Of a DNA stretch of 64,000 nucleotides, positions 1 to 10,976 are shown piece by piece (positions within the stretch are counted from its first letter, which is position 1; every line of letters begins with the position of its first letter). The DNA is taken from NCBI RefSeq assembly GCF_010682105.1, contig NZ_JAAGWH010000041.1, forward strand, positions 62,001 through 126,000, given 5' to 3'. This DNA is from Modestobacter muralis (GTDB taxonomy: Bacteria; Actinomycetota; Actinomycetes; Mycobacteriales; Geodermatophilaceae). A program made the translations under genes and the position numbers. Under the pieces are notes generated by a model. The model saw only the letters and a list, made by a program, of their open reading frames with translations. It did no database searches and was not told the DNA's origin.

Positions 1-1
1 G

Positions 2-1000
2 CACGGGCTGCTGCCGCTGCCCGTGGTGTGGACGGCGGTGTCCGGCGCACCGCCGCGTGACCGGACGAAGTACCGCGACGAGCTGCTGTGGCAGGAGTTC
101 GCCCGGCACCTCTACGCCCGGGTGGGCCGGCAGCTCGGCACCGAACTGCGCCATGCCCAGCCTGACGTCGCGGTGCCGGCCGGGGCACCGTGGGCCGACG
201 ACCCGTGGCCGGCGGAGATGAACTGCACCGCCACGGTCGCCAGGGAGCTGCGCACCGACGGCTGGCTGGTGAACCAGACGCGGATGTGGCTGGCCTCCCA
301 GTGGTCGGTGCGCGCGGGCGCCGACTGGCGGGCCGGGGAGGACGAGACCTACGTGCACCTGCTCGACGGCTCGCGGGCGGCCAACCGGCTCGGCTGGCAG
401 TGGACCGTGGGCACCGGCAGCGGAAAGCCCTACGGGTTCAGCCGCTGGCAGGTGCAGAAGCGGGCGCCGGAGCTGTGCCGGGGCTGCGCGCTGGCCGATG
501 CCTGCCCGATCGAGCAGTGGCCCGACGCGGACACCGGTCCGCGCGTCGCGGGCCCCGACCTCGGCCGGGCGCCGGTGCCCGCCGGGCCGGTCGAGGTCGA
601 GGGCGGCGGGGCGGCGCAGGTGTGGCTGACCGCGGAGTCGCTGGGCACCGCCGACCCGGCGCTGGCCGCAGACCCCGACCGCCCGGCGGTGTTCGTGTTC
701 GACGAGCCGCTGCTGGCCCGGCTGCGGCTGTCGGGCAAGCGGCTGGTGTTCCTCGCCGAGACCGTGGGCGAGCTGGCCGCCACCCGGCCGGTCGAGGTCC
801 GCCGGGGTGCGGTGGACAGCGAGCTCGCCGGCCGGTCGCTGGCCTCGACGTGGGCGCCGGTGCCCGGCTGGCAGCGGCTCGCCGGCCGGCTGCGGCCGAC
901 CGAGGTGCACCCGTGGCCGTGGCTGGTGCGCCCGGGCACGGTGTCGGTGAGCTCGTTCAGCGCCTGGCGCCGGGACAGCGGCCGCGCCGTCCCCCGCTGA
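2..1000 (+). CDS. FAD-binding photolyase/cryptochrome-like protein, 5' partial
   Basis: The frame is open to the left edge, so the true start lies outside the window. Counting from the GTG at 23, residues of about 15-150 carry the helical FAD-binding domain of the photolyase/cryptochrome family: VNQTRMWLAS, DWRAGEDE and NRLGWQWTVGTG are visible. Cysteines 68, 152, 155 and 161 are placed much like the four [4Fe-4S] ligands of bacterial FeS cryptochromes. From about residue 190 the chain resembles the alpha/beta half of photolyases (VFVFDEPLLARLRLSG, VFLAETVGELA), which normally comes first, so the halves look permuted. Light-driven DNA repair or photosensing is an inference from the family. 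It converges on prcA. Confidence 0.75.
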   Translation, partial: HGLLPLPVVWTAVSGAPPRDRTKYRDELLWQEFARHLYARVGRQLGTELRHAQPDVAVPAGAPWADDPWPAEMNCTATVARELRTDGWLVNQTRMWLASQWSVRAGADWRAGEDETYVHLLDGSRAANRLGWQWTVGTGSGKPYGFSRWQVQKRAPELCRGCALADACPIEQWPDADTGPRVAGPDLGRAPVPAGPVEVEGGGAAQVWLTAESLGTADPALAADPDRPAVFVFDEPLLARLRLSGKRLVFLAETVGELAATRPVEVRRGAVDSELAGRSLASTWAPVPGWQRLAGRLRPTEVHPWPWLVRPGTVSVSSFSAWRRDSGRAVPR

Positions 1001-1062
1001 CCCCGCGGACACGGCGCGGCTGAGGGGTACCGGCCGGACCGGGCGCTGGGTGAGGTGGTCGA

Positions 1063-1097
1063 GCCGGGGCCCCGGCAGGTGACGCCGGGGCTCCGGC
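1063..1097. terminator. GC-rich hairpins between convergent genes
   Basis: A perfect 14-bp palindrome (GCCGGGGCCCCGGC, 1063-1076) is followed by a near-copy at 1084-1097. They sit between the stop of the photolyase-like gene and the stop of prcA, and could end transcription from both sides. There is no U-tract, as is usual in high-GC actinobacteria. Confidence 0.4.
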
Positions 1098-1101
1098 GGG
1101 G

Positions 1102-2058
1102 TCAGCTGGCGGTGTCGCCGAGCCGGTCGGCCTCGCCGTCATTGCCGGTGCCGCCGTCGGTGCCGTCCTGGGTGGCCGGGGCGACCTCGGCACCGCCACC
1201 ACCGGCTCCGCCACCACCGGCGGTGTCGATGTCGGCCGGGTCGCCGAGGCCCGGCGGGGTGCCGGGCTCAGGGCGGCTCGGGGCGTGCGCCGGCTGAGGG
1301 GACTCGTCGGCGGCCGGATCGGCGGCCACGGCGTCCGCCTCCGGCGCCTGCGGGTCGAGCAGGGTGCGCAGGGCGGCCCCGACGACACGCCTGAACGCCC
1401 GCTTGGGCCGGCGGCGGTCGAGCACCGCGACCTCGAGCTGCTCGGCGGGCATGCGGTCGTGGCCCCCGCCGTTGGCCGCGGTCGCCGAGCTCACCGTGGC
1501 CAGCGCGGCGACGCCGACCGCCAGGGCCTCTGCGAGCGGCAGGCCCGCCCGGAAGGTGTTGCGCAGGTGGCCGGTGACCGCCTCGGCCTGCCCGCCCATC
1601 ACCACGAAGTCGGGCTCGTCGACGATCGAGCCGTCGAAGGTGAGCCGGTACAGCTGGTCGGTCTCCGCCGTCGCGCCGACCTCGGCGACGCAGAGCTCGA
1701 CCTCGTAGGGCTTCATCTGCTCGGTGAAGACCGCGCCCAGGGTCTGTGCGTAGGCGTTGGCGATGACCCGGCCGGTGACGTCGCGCCGGTTGTAGGAGTA
1801 GCCGCGGACGTCGGCCAGCCGGATGCCGGCGACCCGGAGGCTCTCGAACTCCGAGTACCGGCCCACGGCGGCGAAGCCGATCCGGTCGTAGAGCTCACTG
1901 ACCTTGTGCAGCGTGGAGCTGGGGTTCTCGGCGATGAACAGGACGCCGTCGGCGTAGGTGAGGACGGCGACGCTGCGGCCCCGGGAGATGCCCTTGCGGG
2001 CGTACTCGGAGCGGTCACGCATGACCTGCTCGGCGGAGGCGTAGTAAGGCATCGTCAT
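1102..2058 (-). CDS. prcA: 20S proteasome alpha subunit
   Basis: This is the outer-ring subunit of the actinobacterial 20S core. It gates substrate entry and docks the ARC/Mpa ATPase. The N-terminus ([16 protein letters not shown]) and the segments [32 protein letters not shown] and [10 protein letters not shown] match PrcA, and no catalytic threonine is expected. At 318 residues it is about 70 longer than the roughly 248-residue mycobacterial protein. The extra length is an acidic Ala/Pro/Gly-rich tail after about residue 235. The ATG lies 3 nt after the prcB stop, so the two are surely one operon and probably translationally coupled. Confidence 0.96.
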   Translation of the reverse strand: MTMPYYASAEQVMRDRSEYARKGISRGRSVAVLTYADGVLFIAENPSSTLHKVSELYDRIGFAAVGRYSEFESLRVAGIRLADVRGYSYNRRDVTGRVIANAYAQTLGAVFTEQMKPYEVELCVAEVGATAETDQLYRLTFDGSIVDEPDFVVMGGQAEAVTGHLRNTFRAGLPLAEALAVGVAALATVSSATAANGGGHDRMPAEQLEVAVLDRRRPKRAFRRVVGAALRTLLDPQAPEADAVAADPAADESPQPAHAPSRPEPGTPPGLGDPADIDTAGGGGAGGGGAEVAPATQDGTDGGTGNDGEADRLGDTAS

Positions 2059-2061
2059 GGG

Positions 2062-2907
2062 TCAGCCCTCCTCGTCCTGGCGGGCGGACCGCTCGGTGAT
2101 GATCGTGTCGGCGACCGCGGCCACCTCGGCGTCGGTGAGCCGGACGGCGCCCTCGGCGTCGACGCGGTAGACGATCGGGTACAGCCGGCGCACCGGGTCG
2201 GGACCACCGGTCGCGGAGTCGTCGTCGGCAGCGTCGTAGAGGGACTCGACGACGCTGTGGGTGGCCGCCTCGGCGGAGAGCCCGGGCCGCCAGGTCTTCT
2301 TCAGCGAGTTCTTGGCGAACAGCGAGCCGGAGCCGACCGAGGCGTAGCCGCGCTCCTCGTAGTTCCCGCCGGTGACGTCGTAGCTGAAGATCCGGCCCGG
2401 GCTGGTGCCCTCGGCGGCGTCGAGGTCGTAGCCGGCGAAGAGCGGGACGACGGCCAGGCCCTGCATCGCCGCACCCAGGTTGCCCCGGATCATCGCGGCG
2501 AGGCGGTTGGCCTTGCCGTCGAGGGACATGGTCATCCCCTCGATCTTCTCGTAGTGCTCGAGCTCGACCTGGTAGAGCCGGACCATCTCGATCGCGATGC
2601 CCGCAGCCCCGGCGATGCCGATGACCGACCAGGAGTCGGCGGCGTAGACCTTCTCGATGTCGCGGCTGGAGATCAGGTTGCCCATGGTCGCCCGCCGGTC
2701 ACCGCCCATCAGCACGCCGCCGGCGTAGGTGGCCGCGACGATGGTGGTGGCGTGCGGGGACAGCTCCCCCACCGGTACCGCAGGCAGTGTGCGGCGACCC
2801 GGCAGCAGGTCAGGGGCGCTGGAGCCCAGGAAGTCGGTGAACGAGGAGCCCACCCGGTCCAGGTACGCGGGCGAGAAGCCGCTCCGGCCCGTTGACGCGT
2901 CGGTCAC
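2062..2907 (-). CDS. prcB: 20S proteasome beta subunit (catalytic)
   Basis: This is the proteolytic inner-ring subunit. A propeptide of about 53 residues precedes the sequence HATTIVA. Threonine 54 should become the N-terminal nucleophile after autocleavage. [29 protein letters not shown] and [14 protein letters not shown]-type segments are typical of the family. The GTG at 2907 (VTDASTG) was chosen because an AGAGAGGTGG ribosome site precedes it; the frame stays open further upstream but reads into non-family sequence. It is 281 residues, the usual size. It is followed directly by prcA. Confidence 0.96.
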   Translation of the reverse strand: MTDASTGRSGFSPAYLDRVGSSFTDFLGSSAPDLLPGRRTLPAVPVGELSPHATTIVAATYAGGVLMGGDRRATMGNLISSRDIEKVYAADSWSVIGIAGAAGIAIEMVRLYQVELEHYEKIEGMTMSLDGKANRLAAMIRGNLGAAMQGLAVVPLFAGYDLDAAEGTSPGRIFSYDVTGGNYEERGYASVGSGSLFAKNSLKKTWRPGLSAEAATHSVVESLYDAADDDSATGGPDPVRRLYPIVYRVDAEGAVRLTDAEVAAVADTIITERSARQDEEG

Positions 2908-3019
2908 CCATCCACCTCTCTCGCCGCCAGGGGTGCACGGCCTCGACTGCACAGGCTCGCCCGTCGGGACACCGACGGACCTCGTTGCGACCCTACCGGC
3001 GGGCTCGTCGACCGGTTGG

Positions 3020-3637
3020 TCACCGTCGCTGACCCGGGACCGGCCCGGCGAGCTGACCAGCCCTATGCGCCTCGAGGTACCGGGCCGCTGCCCGCAGGAG
3101 CGCGGGGTCGTCCTTGAACTGCCCCAGGCCGCCGTTGCAGTTGAAGCACAGCAGGTCACGTACGGCACCGGTGGCATGGTCGTGGTCGACGTGGGCCGCC
3201 GGAGCGGCTCGACAGAGCCCGCAGAGGCCGCCCTGGTCAGCGAGCATCGCGTCGGCCTGGGCTGCGGTGATGCCGTATCGCCGTCTCAGGTGATAGGTCC
3301 GCTCGCCACCCACAGCTTCCTTGGACGTCCGCCCCCTGGCGTTGTGGCAGGGCTTGCAGTAGCTGTTGATGCCGCTCTTGTTGCCGGCGTTCCGACCGAA
3401 TGCAGAGAGCTCTTTGACCGTCCCGCAATCCGGACACCACTTACTGCCCACAGGAACCACCGTGTCGCGAGCGAATCGCGCCCGCGGACCACCCGTACGA
3501 CGGTCTCGACTGGCCCGGTGACGCCGACGCGCGTGGTCTCTGCAGTAGAACGCGTACCCGTCACGACTGTTGCTGTTCTTCGTGAAGTCCGTCAACGGGC
3601 GGGCATGGCCGCAGTCGCGGCACACCTTGCTGTCCAT
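3020..3637 (-). CDS. Endonuclease VII-type HNH nuclease in the proteasome locus
   Basis: This 205-residue protein has two N-terminal zinc-ribbon-like repeats (CRDCG...YCRDH and CPDCG...YCKPCH, residues about 5-95). A recombination endonuclease VII domain follows at about 110-185: a CGLC pair, [16 protein letters not shown], then FNCNGGLG. These residues would hold a structural zinc and the HNH active site, so nuclease activity is likely by family. It lies between pup and prcB on the same strand, 112 bp before prcB. Neither the mycobacterial locus nor the proteasome pathway needs a nuclease, so the link to protein degradation is unexplained. Confidence 0.85.
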   Translation of the reverse strand: MDSKVCRDCGHARPLTDFTKNSNSRDGYAFYCRDHARRRHRASRDRRTGGPRARFARDTVVPVGSKWCPDCGTVKELSAFGRNAGNKSGINSYCKPCHNARGRTSKEAVGGERTYHLRRRYGITAAQADAMLADQGGLCGLCRAAPAAHVDHDHATGAVRDLLCFNCNGGLGQFKDDPALLRAAARYLEAHRAGQLAGPVPGQRR

Positions 3638-3665
3638 GACAGCAGCCGATACTAGATGATCTTGA

Positions 3666-3875
3666 TCACTGACCCCCTTTTTGTATATAAGATTTCACGA
3701 ATTCTTCTGCATTCTCTTCCAATACGCCGTCAATTTCGTCGAGAAGTGAGTCGACGTCGTCGGTCACCTCCTTGGTGCGCTCGGAGACCTCGGTGTCGAC
3801 CGAGGCCTCCACCTCCTCGGTCTCCTCGCGTGAACGCGTCGACCGCTGCTGCCCGCCGGTGTCCCTCGTGGCCAT
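3666..3875 (-). CDS. pup: Prokaryotic ubiquitin-like protein Pup
   Basis: This is the small protein tag (69 residues) attached to lysines of proteasome substrates. It is acidic and largely disordered, and it ends YIQKGGQ. The terminal Gln means that Dop must deamidate it before ligation. The ATPase-binding coiled-coil segment is around residues 20-55 (EVTDDVDSLLDEIDGVLEENA). It heads the locus with the nuclease and prcBA downstream. Odd feature: roughly the last 22 codons are A/T-ending (ATA, TAT, TCT, AAA, AAT, GTA), in sharp contrast to every neighbour. pafA, the ligase, is not in this window. Confidence 0.97.
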   Translation of the reverse strand: MATRDTGGQQRSTRSREETEEVEASVDTEVSERTKEVTDDVDSLLDEIDGVLEENAEEFVKSYIQKGGQ

Positions 3876-3968
3876 CTCACCCTCCGGTGTGTGGTGTGGG
3901 TCCTGTTGCAGCGAACCTACTCGCGGGATGTGACAGTCCGCCGTCGATCTGTGGACGCCTGCTGCCGC

Positions 3969-3974
3969 TACCGT
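3969..3974 (+). promoter_or_regulatory. -10 element for a leaderless start
   Basis: TACCGT fits TANNNT and stands 6 nt before the ATG at 3981, with no Shine-Dalgarno. Transcription probably begins at the start codon. Confidence 0.5.
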
Positions 3975-3980
3975 CGCGGC

Positions 3981-4514
3981 ATGGCCGAGCGCTCAGCCCT
4001 CAGCGGTCTGGTCGTCCCCGTGCCGGAGGCCGAGCCCGTGGTGGCCGCCCACCGCAGCCGGCTGGACGCGAACGCCGCCCTGGGCGTCCCTGCACACGTG
4101 ACGGCCCTCTTCCCCTTCGTCTCCCCCGCCGACCTCACCGCCGACGTCCTCGCCCGCGTCGCCCGGGTGGTCAGCGCCGTCCCGACGTTCGACCACCGCT
4201 TCGGTCGCACCGACTGGTTCGGCGACGACGTCCTGTGGCTGGCGCCCGACGACCCGGCACCCTTCGTCGAGCTGACCGAACGGCTGCACGCCGAGTTCCC
4301 GGACCACCCGCCCTTTGGTGGGGCCTTTCCCGAGGTGGTCCCGCACCTGACGGTCGGCCACGGGCACCCGCGCCCGGCCCTGACCGAGGCGGAGCTCGCC
4401 GTCCGCGCCGGCCTCCCCGTCTCAGGGACCGCGACCGCGGTGCACCTGCTGACCGAGGACGAACCGGGTGGCCGGTGGACGCTCCGGGCTCGCTTCCCTC
4501 TCCGCTCTCGCTGA
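3981..4514 (+). CDS. 2H phosphoesterase (2'-5' RNA ligase family)
   Basis: This 177-residue protein has the two H-x-T/S-x motifs of the 2H phosphoesterase fold: HVTALFPF (H39) and HLTVGH (about H122). Family members cleave or ligate 2'-5' or cyclic phosphodiester bonds in RNA or nucleotides; the substrate here is unknown. The ATG at 3981 was chosen over earlier in-frame codons because homology starts there and a TANNNT box sits 6 nt upstream. It is divergent from pup and is followed on the same strand by the isomerase-like gene. Confidence 0.82.
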   Translation: MAERSALSGLVVPVPEAEPVVAAHRSRLDANAALGVPAHVTALFPFVSPADLTADVLARVARVVSAVPTFDHRFGRTDWFGDDVLWLAPDDPAPFVELTERLHAEFPDHPPFGGAFPEVVPHLTVGHGHPRPALTEAELAVRAGLPVSGTATAVHLLTEDEPGGRWTLRARFPLRSR

Positions 4515-4644
4515 GCTCTCCTGTGCTGCGATGATCGGCGCGGTGTTGGGGATAACGGCCGTAGACCGGGAACTGGTGAGATGCTTGCGCCGCGGCGGCG
4601 CTCCCTCGGGGCGCCCGAGGCGCGGCCCGACGACGGAGGCACAG

Positions 4645-5241
4645 ATGACCGAACACGACGTCCGGACCTGGGTGGCGCAGACCTGTGAGGGCCTCGCCGA
4701 CCTGTTGAGCGACGACACCTGGGACGCCCCCTCGCTCTGCGCCGGGTGGCAGGTCCGGCACGTGGTGGCGCACGTGACCATGCCCGCGCGGCTCACCCCG
4801 GCACAGTTCGGTGCAGAGATGGCCGCGGCCCGCGGCGACTTCGGTGTCCTCTCCGACACCGTCGCCGCCCGGGACGCCGCGCTGCCCCCAGCCGAGCTGC
4901 TCGCCGCCCTGCGCTCGCCGCAGCTGCACGACTGGCAGCCGCCGGGCGGTGGCGCGGCCGGGGCGCTGAACCACGCCGTCGTCCACTCCCTGGACGTGAC
5001 CGTCGCCCTCGGCGCACCGCCGACCGCCCCCGCCCCCGCGCTGACCGCCGTCCTAGACCAGCTGGCCGACGGCACGGTTTTCGGGCTCGACCTGACCGGC
5101 GTCCAACTGGAGGCGACCGACGGGAACTGGGGCTCCGGCGAGGGGGACGTCGTCCGCGCCGACAGTGGCGAGCTCGTCGCGCTGCTCGCCGGCCGCACGC
5201 TCCCCGACGGCCGGGCCCTCCCCCGGGTCAGCGCGCGGTGA
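4645..5241 (+). CDS. Mycothiol-dependent maleylpyruvate isomerase-family protein
   Basis: This 198-residue protein has the N-terminal four-helix DinB-like domain of this family ([21 protein letters not shown], with the conserved W-V-x-H-V-x-H metal site) and a conserved [11 protein letters not shown] segment. Relatives use mycothiol as a cofactor or are thiol-S-transferases; the exact substrate cannot be read. A GGAGG site lies 5 nt before the ATG at 4645. Its last 14 bp overlap the 3' end of dop, which runs the other way. Confidence 0.75.
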   Translation: MTEHDVRTWVAQTCEGLADLLSDDTWDAPSLCAGWQVRHVVAHVTMPARLTPAQFGAEMAAARGDFGVLSDTVAARDAALPPAELLAALRSPQLHDWQPPGGGAAGALNHAVVHSLDVTVALGAPPTAPAPALTAVLDQLADGTVFGLDLTGVQLEATDGNWGSGEGDVVRADSGELVALLAGRTLPDGRALPRVSAR

Positions 5242-6733
5242 TCGTGTCCACGAGCTCGGCGGCGGTCGAGGTCGAGTCGAACAGCGCACCCACGTGCTCC
5301 CGGGTGCCCCGCAGCGGCTCCATGGTCGGGATGCGCACCAGGTTCTCCCGGCCCACGTCGAACACCACCGAGTCCCAGGACGCCGCGGCCACCTGGGCCG
5401 GGTAGCGCCGCAGGCACTCACCGCGGAAGTAGGCCCGGGTGTCGGTGGGCGGGGAGGTCATCGCGGCGGTGACCTCCTCGTCGGTGAGCAGACGCTGCAT
5501 CGACCCACGCGCCACCAGCCGGTGGTACAGCCCCTTCTCCGGCCGGACGTCGGAGTACTGCAGGTCGACCAGCTTCAGCCGCGCATCCCCCCAGGACAGC
5601 CCGTCGCGCTGCCGGTAGCCCTCGAGCAGCCGCAGCTTGGCCGGCCAGTCCAGCCGGTCGGCCAGCCGCATCGGGTCGATCGAGAGCTCGTCGAGCACCT
5701 CGCCCCACCGGGCCAGGACGTCGGCGGTCATCGGGTCGTCGTCGCCGCGGGAGGCCACGAACGCCCGGGCCTGGGCCAGGTACTCCTGCTGCACCTCCAG
5801 CGCGGTGAGCCGCCGGCCGTCGCGCAGCCGCACCCGGTGGGTGAGCGTGGGGTCGTGGCTGATCGCCTGCAGCGCCGCGACCGGCTCCTCGATGGTGAGG
5901 TCCGCAGGTAACGCCCGGGCCTCGATCATGGCCAGCACCAGCGCCGCCGTCCCGACCTTGAGGTAGGTGGACAGCTCGGAGAGGTTGGCGTCGCCGATGA
6001 TCACGTGCAGCCGGCGGTACTCGTCGGGGTTGGCGTGCGGCTCGTCGCGGGTGTTGATGATCGGCCGCTTGAGCGTGGTCTCCAGGCCCACCTCGACCTC
6101 GAAGAAGTCCGCCCGCTGGGAGAGCTGGAACCCGTCGACCCGGCCCTCGACGCCGATCCCCACCCGGCCGGCACCGGCGAACACCTGGCGGGTGACGAAG
6201 AAGGGGATCAGCCCGCGGATGATGTCGATGAACGGCGTCCGGCGGCTCATCAGGTAGTTCTCGTGCGCACCGTAGGAGGCGCCCTTGCCGTCGGTGTTGT
6301 TCTTGTAGAGCTGGATGGGCTGGGTGCCGGGCACCTGCGCCGCCCGGCGGGCCGCCTCGGCCATCACCAGCTCACCGGCCTTGTCCCACAGCACGATGTC
6401 GCGCGGGTTGGTGCACTCGGGCGTGGAGTACTCCGGGTGGGCGTGGTCGACGTAGAGCCGGGCGCCGTTGGTGAGGATGACGTTGGCCATCCCGGCGTCG
6501 TCCTCGACGTCGTTGTGGTCCAGCGCCGTGGCCGGGGACAGGTCGAAGCCCCGGGCGTCGCGCAGCGGCGACTCCTCCTCGAAGTCCCACCGCGGCCGGC
6601 GCCGGCTCGGCGCCCCGGCCACCGCCCAGGCGTTGACCACCTGGCTGGACAGGTTCGTCGGGTTCGCCCCTGGCTGACCCGGTACGGAGATCCCGTACTC
6701 GAGCTCGGTGCCCATCACCCGTCGCACGCTCAT
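5228..6733 (-). CDS. dop: Pup deamidase/depupylase
   Basis: This is the glutamine-synthetase-like enzyme that converts the C-terminal Gln of Pup to Glu and removes Pup from substrates. It has 501 residues, the normal size. [12 protein letters not shown] carries the ATP/Mg-binding glutamate strand. [17 protein letters not shown] forms the Dop-specific loop region that separates it from Paf[29 protein letters not shown] and INTRDEPHA are all conserved. The ATG at 6733 matches the family start and has a -10 box 7 nt upstream. The Pup here ends in Gln, so Dop activity is required in this organism. Confidence 0.95.
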   Translation of the reverse strand: MSVRRVMGTELEYGISVPGQPGANPTNLSSQVVNAWAVAGAPSRRRPRWDFEEESPLRDARGFDLSPATALDHNDVEDDAGMANVILTNGARLYVDHAHPEYSTPECTNPRDIVLWDKAGELVMAEAARRAAQVPGTQPIQLYKNNTDGKGASYGAHENYLMSRRTPFIDIIRGLIPFFVTRQVFAGAGRVGIGVEGRVDGFQLSQRADFFEVEVGLETTLKRPIINTRDEPHANPDEYRRLHVIIGDANLSELSTYLKVGTAALVLAMIEARALPADLTIEEPVAALQAISHDPTLTHRVRLRDGRRLTALEVQQEYLAQARAFVASRGDDDPMTADVLARWGEVLDELSIDPMRLADRLDWPAKLRLLEGYRQRDGLSWGDARLKLVDLQYSDVRPEKGLYHRLVARGSMQRLLTDEEVTAAMTSPPTDTRAYFRGECLRRYPAQVAAASWDSVVFDVGRENLVRIPTMEPLRGTREHVGALFDSTSTAAELVDTITAR

Positions 6734-6740
6734 GCGGCTC

Positions 6741-6746
6741 AGGTTA
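6741..6746 (-). promoter_or_regulatory. -10 element of dop (leaderless)
   Basis: TAACCT on the minus strand is 7 nt before the ATG of dop, with no ribosome-binding site in between. This suggests a leaderless transcript. Confidence 0.5.
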
Positions 6747-6807
6747 GGCGGGCCCGGTGGACGGCCGGTGGACGGACGACGACCTGCGCTCCCCCTGCAC
6801 CGATGAC

Positions 6808-6841
6808 TGTCCCCCTGCACCAACGCTGGTGCGGGAGGACA
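6808..6841. repeat. Imperfect hairpin next to the 17-bp palindrome
   Basis: There are 15-bp arms (6808-6822 and 6827-6841) with two mismatches and a 4-nt loop, in the dop-arc gap. The shared palindrome follows 6 nt later. A similar hairpin-plus-palindrome pair occurs at 24491-24552. Confidence 0.5.
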
Positions 6842-6843
6842 GA

Positions 6844-6868
6844 CGGTGATCAGGTCACCTGATCACCG
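6844..6868. repeat. Perfect palindrome containing GATCAGGTCACCTGATC
   Basis: A 25-nt perfect palindrome with a single central C. Its 17-nt core (6848-6864) is repeated exactly at 24536-24552. It lies in a gene-free gap and could be a protein-binding site or a terminator-associated repeat. Confidence 0.7.
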
Positions 6869-6900
6869 GCTGCGCCCCGACCGGGACCGGACGGGGACGG

Positions 6901-6938
6901 CGAACGGCCCCTGCCGCGGGTGCAGCAGGGGCCGTTCG
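6901..6938 (-). terminator. Terminator hairpin of arc
   Basis: Perfect 14-bp arms (6901-6914 and 6925-6938) with a 10-nt loop begin 15 bp past the arc stop codon. It is a strong GC stem without a U-tract. Confidence 0.7.
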
Positions 6939-6953
6939 GGACACCGTCGGTCG

Positions 6954-8732
6954 TCAGAGGTACTGGCCGGTGTTGGTCGCGGTGTCGATGGCGCGGCCGC
7001 TCTCGGCGCCCTTGCCGCTGATGAGCGTGCGGATGTAGACGATCCGCTCGCCCTTCTTGCCCGAGATCCGCGCCCAGTCGTCGGGGTTGGTCGTGTTGGG
7101 CAGGTCCTCGTTCTCCTTGAACTCGTCGACGCAGGCGGTCATCAGGTGCCCGACCCGCAGGCCGCCGACGCCGGTCTCCAGACGGTCCTTGATGGCCATC
7201 TTCTTCGCGCGGTCGACGATGTTCTGCAGCATGGCGCCGGAGTTGAAGTCCTTGAAGTAGAGGACCTCCTTGTCACCGTTGGCGTAGGTCACCTCGAGGA
7301 AGCGGTTCTCCTCGGTCTCGGTGTACATCCGCTCGACGGTGCTCTGGATCATCCCGGCGATGGTCGCCTCGCGGCTGCCGCCGTGCTCGGCGAGGTCGTC
7401 GGCGTGGATCGGCAGCGTGGTGGTGAGGTACTTGCCGAAGATGTCGCGGGCCGCCTCGGCGTCCGGCCGCTCGATCTTGATCTTCACGTCGAGCCGACCC
7501 GGGCGGAGGATCGCCGGGTCGATCATGTCCTCGCGGTTGGAGGCGCCGATGACGATGACGTTCTCCAGCCCCTCCACGCCGTCGATCTCGCTCAGCAGCT
7601 GCGGCACGATCGTGGACTCGACGTCGGAGGAGATGCCGGACCCGCGGGTGCGGAAGATCGAGTCCATCTCGTCGAAGAACACGATGACCGGCGTGCCCTC
7701 GCTGGCCTTCTCCCGGGCCCGCTGGAACACCAGGCGGATGTGCCGCTCGGTCTCCCCGACGTACTTGTTGAGCAGCTCGGGGCCCTTGATGTTGAGGAAG
7801 TAGGACTTCCCCTGGCTGCGGTCGGCATCGCCGTTGAGCTCGGCGACCTTCTTGGCCAGGGAGTTGGCCACCGCCTTGGCGATGAGCGTCTTCCCGCACC
7901 CGGGCGGGCCGTAGAGCAGGATCCCCTTCGGCGGGCGCAGCTCGTACTCGCGGAACAGGTCGGCGTGCAGGAAAGGCAGCTCCACGGCGTCGCGGATCTG
8001 CTCGATCTGCCGGGAGAGCCCACCGATGTCGGAGTAGTCGATGTCGGGGACCTCCTCCAGCACGAGCTCCTCGACCTCGCTCTTGGGGATCCGCTCGAAC
8101 ACGTAGCCCGACCGGGGCTCCAGCAGCAGCGAGTCACCGCTGCGCAGCGGCTGCCCCTCCAGGGAGTCGGCCAGCCAGACCACCCGCTCCTCGTCGGTGT
8201 GCCCGACGACCAGCGCGCGGCGCGGCATGCCGGGCAGCGGCTCGAGCAGCTCCTTGAGGAGCACCACGTCGCCGGCCCGCTCGAACCCGCGGGCCTCGAC
8301 GACGTTCATCGCCTCGTTGAGCACGACCTCCTGGCCGTGCTGCAGCTCGGCGACCGCGACCTCCGGGGACACCGCGACGCGCAGCTTGCGGCCAGCGGTG
8401 AAGACGTCGATCAGACCGTCCTCGCAGCGGTCGAGGAAGACGCCGTAGCCGTTGGGCGGCTGGGCCAGCCGCTCGACCTCCTCCTTCAGCGACACCAGCT
8501 GGTCGCGCGCCTCGCGGAGCGTGCCGGCCAGCTTGTCGTTGCGGTCGGAGAGGAAGGCCGCACGCGCCTCTGCCTCGGACAGCCGCTCCTCCAGCGCGCG
8601 CACCTGGCGCGGGCTGTCGGACACCTTGCGTCGGAGCAGGCCGATCTCCTCCTCGAGGTAGGAGATCTGGCTGACCAGCGAGGCGACGTCACGCTCACGT
8701 CGCGCACGGAACTCGTCGGGACCCAGGGCCAT
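6954..8732 (-). CDS. arc: Proteasome-associated AAA ATPase ARC/Mpa
   Basis: This is the hexameric unfoldase that recognises Pup and feeds substrates to the 20S core. It has 592 residues. An N-terminal coiled coil (about 5-90, Pup docking) and OB-fold interdomain (about 95-225) precede the AAA module. That module has Walker A GPPGCGKT (275-282), Walker [11 protein letters not shown] and an SRH segment [17 protein letters not shown]. It ends in GQYL, the tail that inserts into PrcA pockets. The ATG at 8732 has GGAGGTGCGCG upstream, and the family N-terminus starts here although the frame stays open for about 2 kb more. A TATAGA-type -10 lies near 8775-8780. Confidence 0.96.
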   Translation of the reverse strand: MALGPDEFRARRERDVASLVSQISYLEEEIGLLRRKVSDSPRQVRALEERLSEAEARAAFLSDRNDKLAGTLREARDQLVSLKEEVERLAQPPNGYGVFLDRCEDGLIDVFTAGRKLRVAVSPEVAVAELQHGQEVVLNEAMNVVEARGFERAGDVVLLKELLEPLPGMPRRALVVGHTDEERVVWLADSLEGQPLRSGDSLLLEPRSGYVFERIPKSEVEELVLEEVPDIDYSDIGGLSRQIEQIRDAVELPFLHADLFREYELRPPKGILLYGPPGCGKTLIAKAVANSLAKKVAELNGDADRSQGKSYFLNIKGPELLNKYVGETERHIRLVFQRAREKASEGTPVIVFFDEMDSIFRTRGSGISSDVESTIVPQLLSEIDGVEGLENVIVIGASNREDMIDPAILRPGRLDVKIKIERPDAEAARDIFGKYLTTTLPIHADDLAEHGGSREATIAGMIQSTVERMYTETEENRFLEVTYANGDKEVLYFKDFNSGAMLQNIVDRAKKMAIKDRLETGVGGLRVGHLMTACVDEFKENEDLPNTTNPDDWARISGKKGERIVYIRTLISGKGAESGRAIDTATNTGQYL

Positions 8733-8782
8733 CGCGCACCTCCACAACCATCGGGGGGAGAGCCAGGACGCCAATCTATACA

Positions 8783-8839
8783 CGCCGGGACCGACCGTGC
8801 CGCGCCTCGCAGGGCGGCTGGGCACGGTGGGTCCCGGCG
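8783..8839 (-). terminator. Terminator hairpin downstream of trmI
   Basis: 19-bp arms (8783-8801 and 8821-8839) with one mismatch and a 19-nt loop, 37 bp after the trmI stop and before the arc promoter. Confidence 0.65.
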
Positions 8840-8875
8840 TCACCGGCCCGACACGTGCCGGCGTCCGCGAACGGG

Positions 8876-10892
<2,017 letters not shown>

Positions 10893-10901
10893 CCGCAACA
10901 C

Positions 10902-10929
10902 CCCGCCGCCGGCACGAGATGGCGGCGGG
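10902..10929. terminator. Hairpin after the RecB-like gene
   Basis: Perfect 9-bp arms (10902-10910 and 10921-10929) with a 10-nt loop, 10 bp after the stop. Confidence 0.55.
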
Positions 10930-10946
10930 CACCTGGTCCGCGTCGT

Positions 10947-10975
10947 CCACCCGGGGCTGGCAGGCGTCCGGGTGG
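10947..10975 (-). terminator. Hairpin after the HAD gene
   Basis: Perfect 8-bp arms CCACCCGG/CCGGGTGG immediately follow the HAD stop on the minus strand. With the previous hairpin it separates two convergent genes. Confidence 0.5.
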
Positions 10976-10976
10976 G

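Noticed and set aside
1-1101. pafA next to prcA
   Set aside because: The neighbour is photolyase-like. The only glutamine-synthetase-like gene here is dop, with its specific loop, so pafA must lie outside the window.
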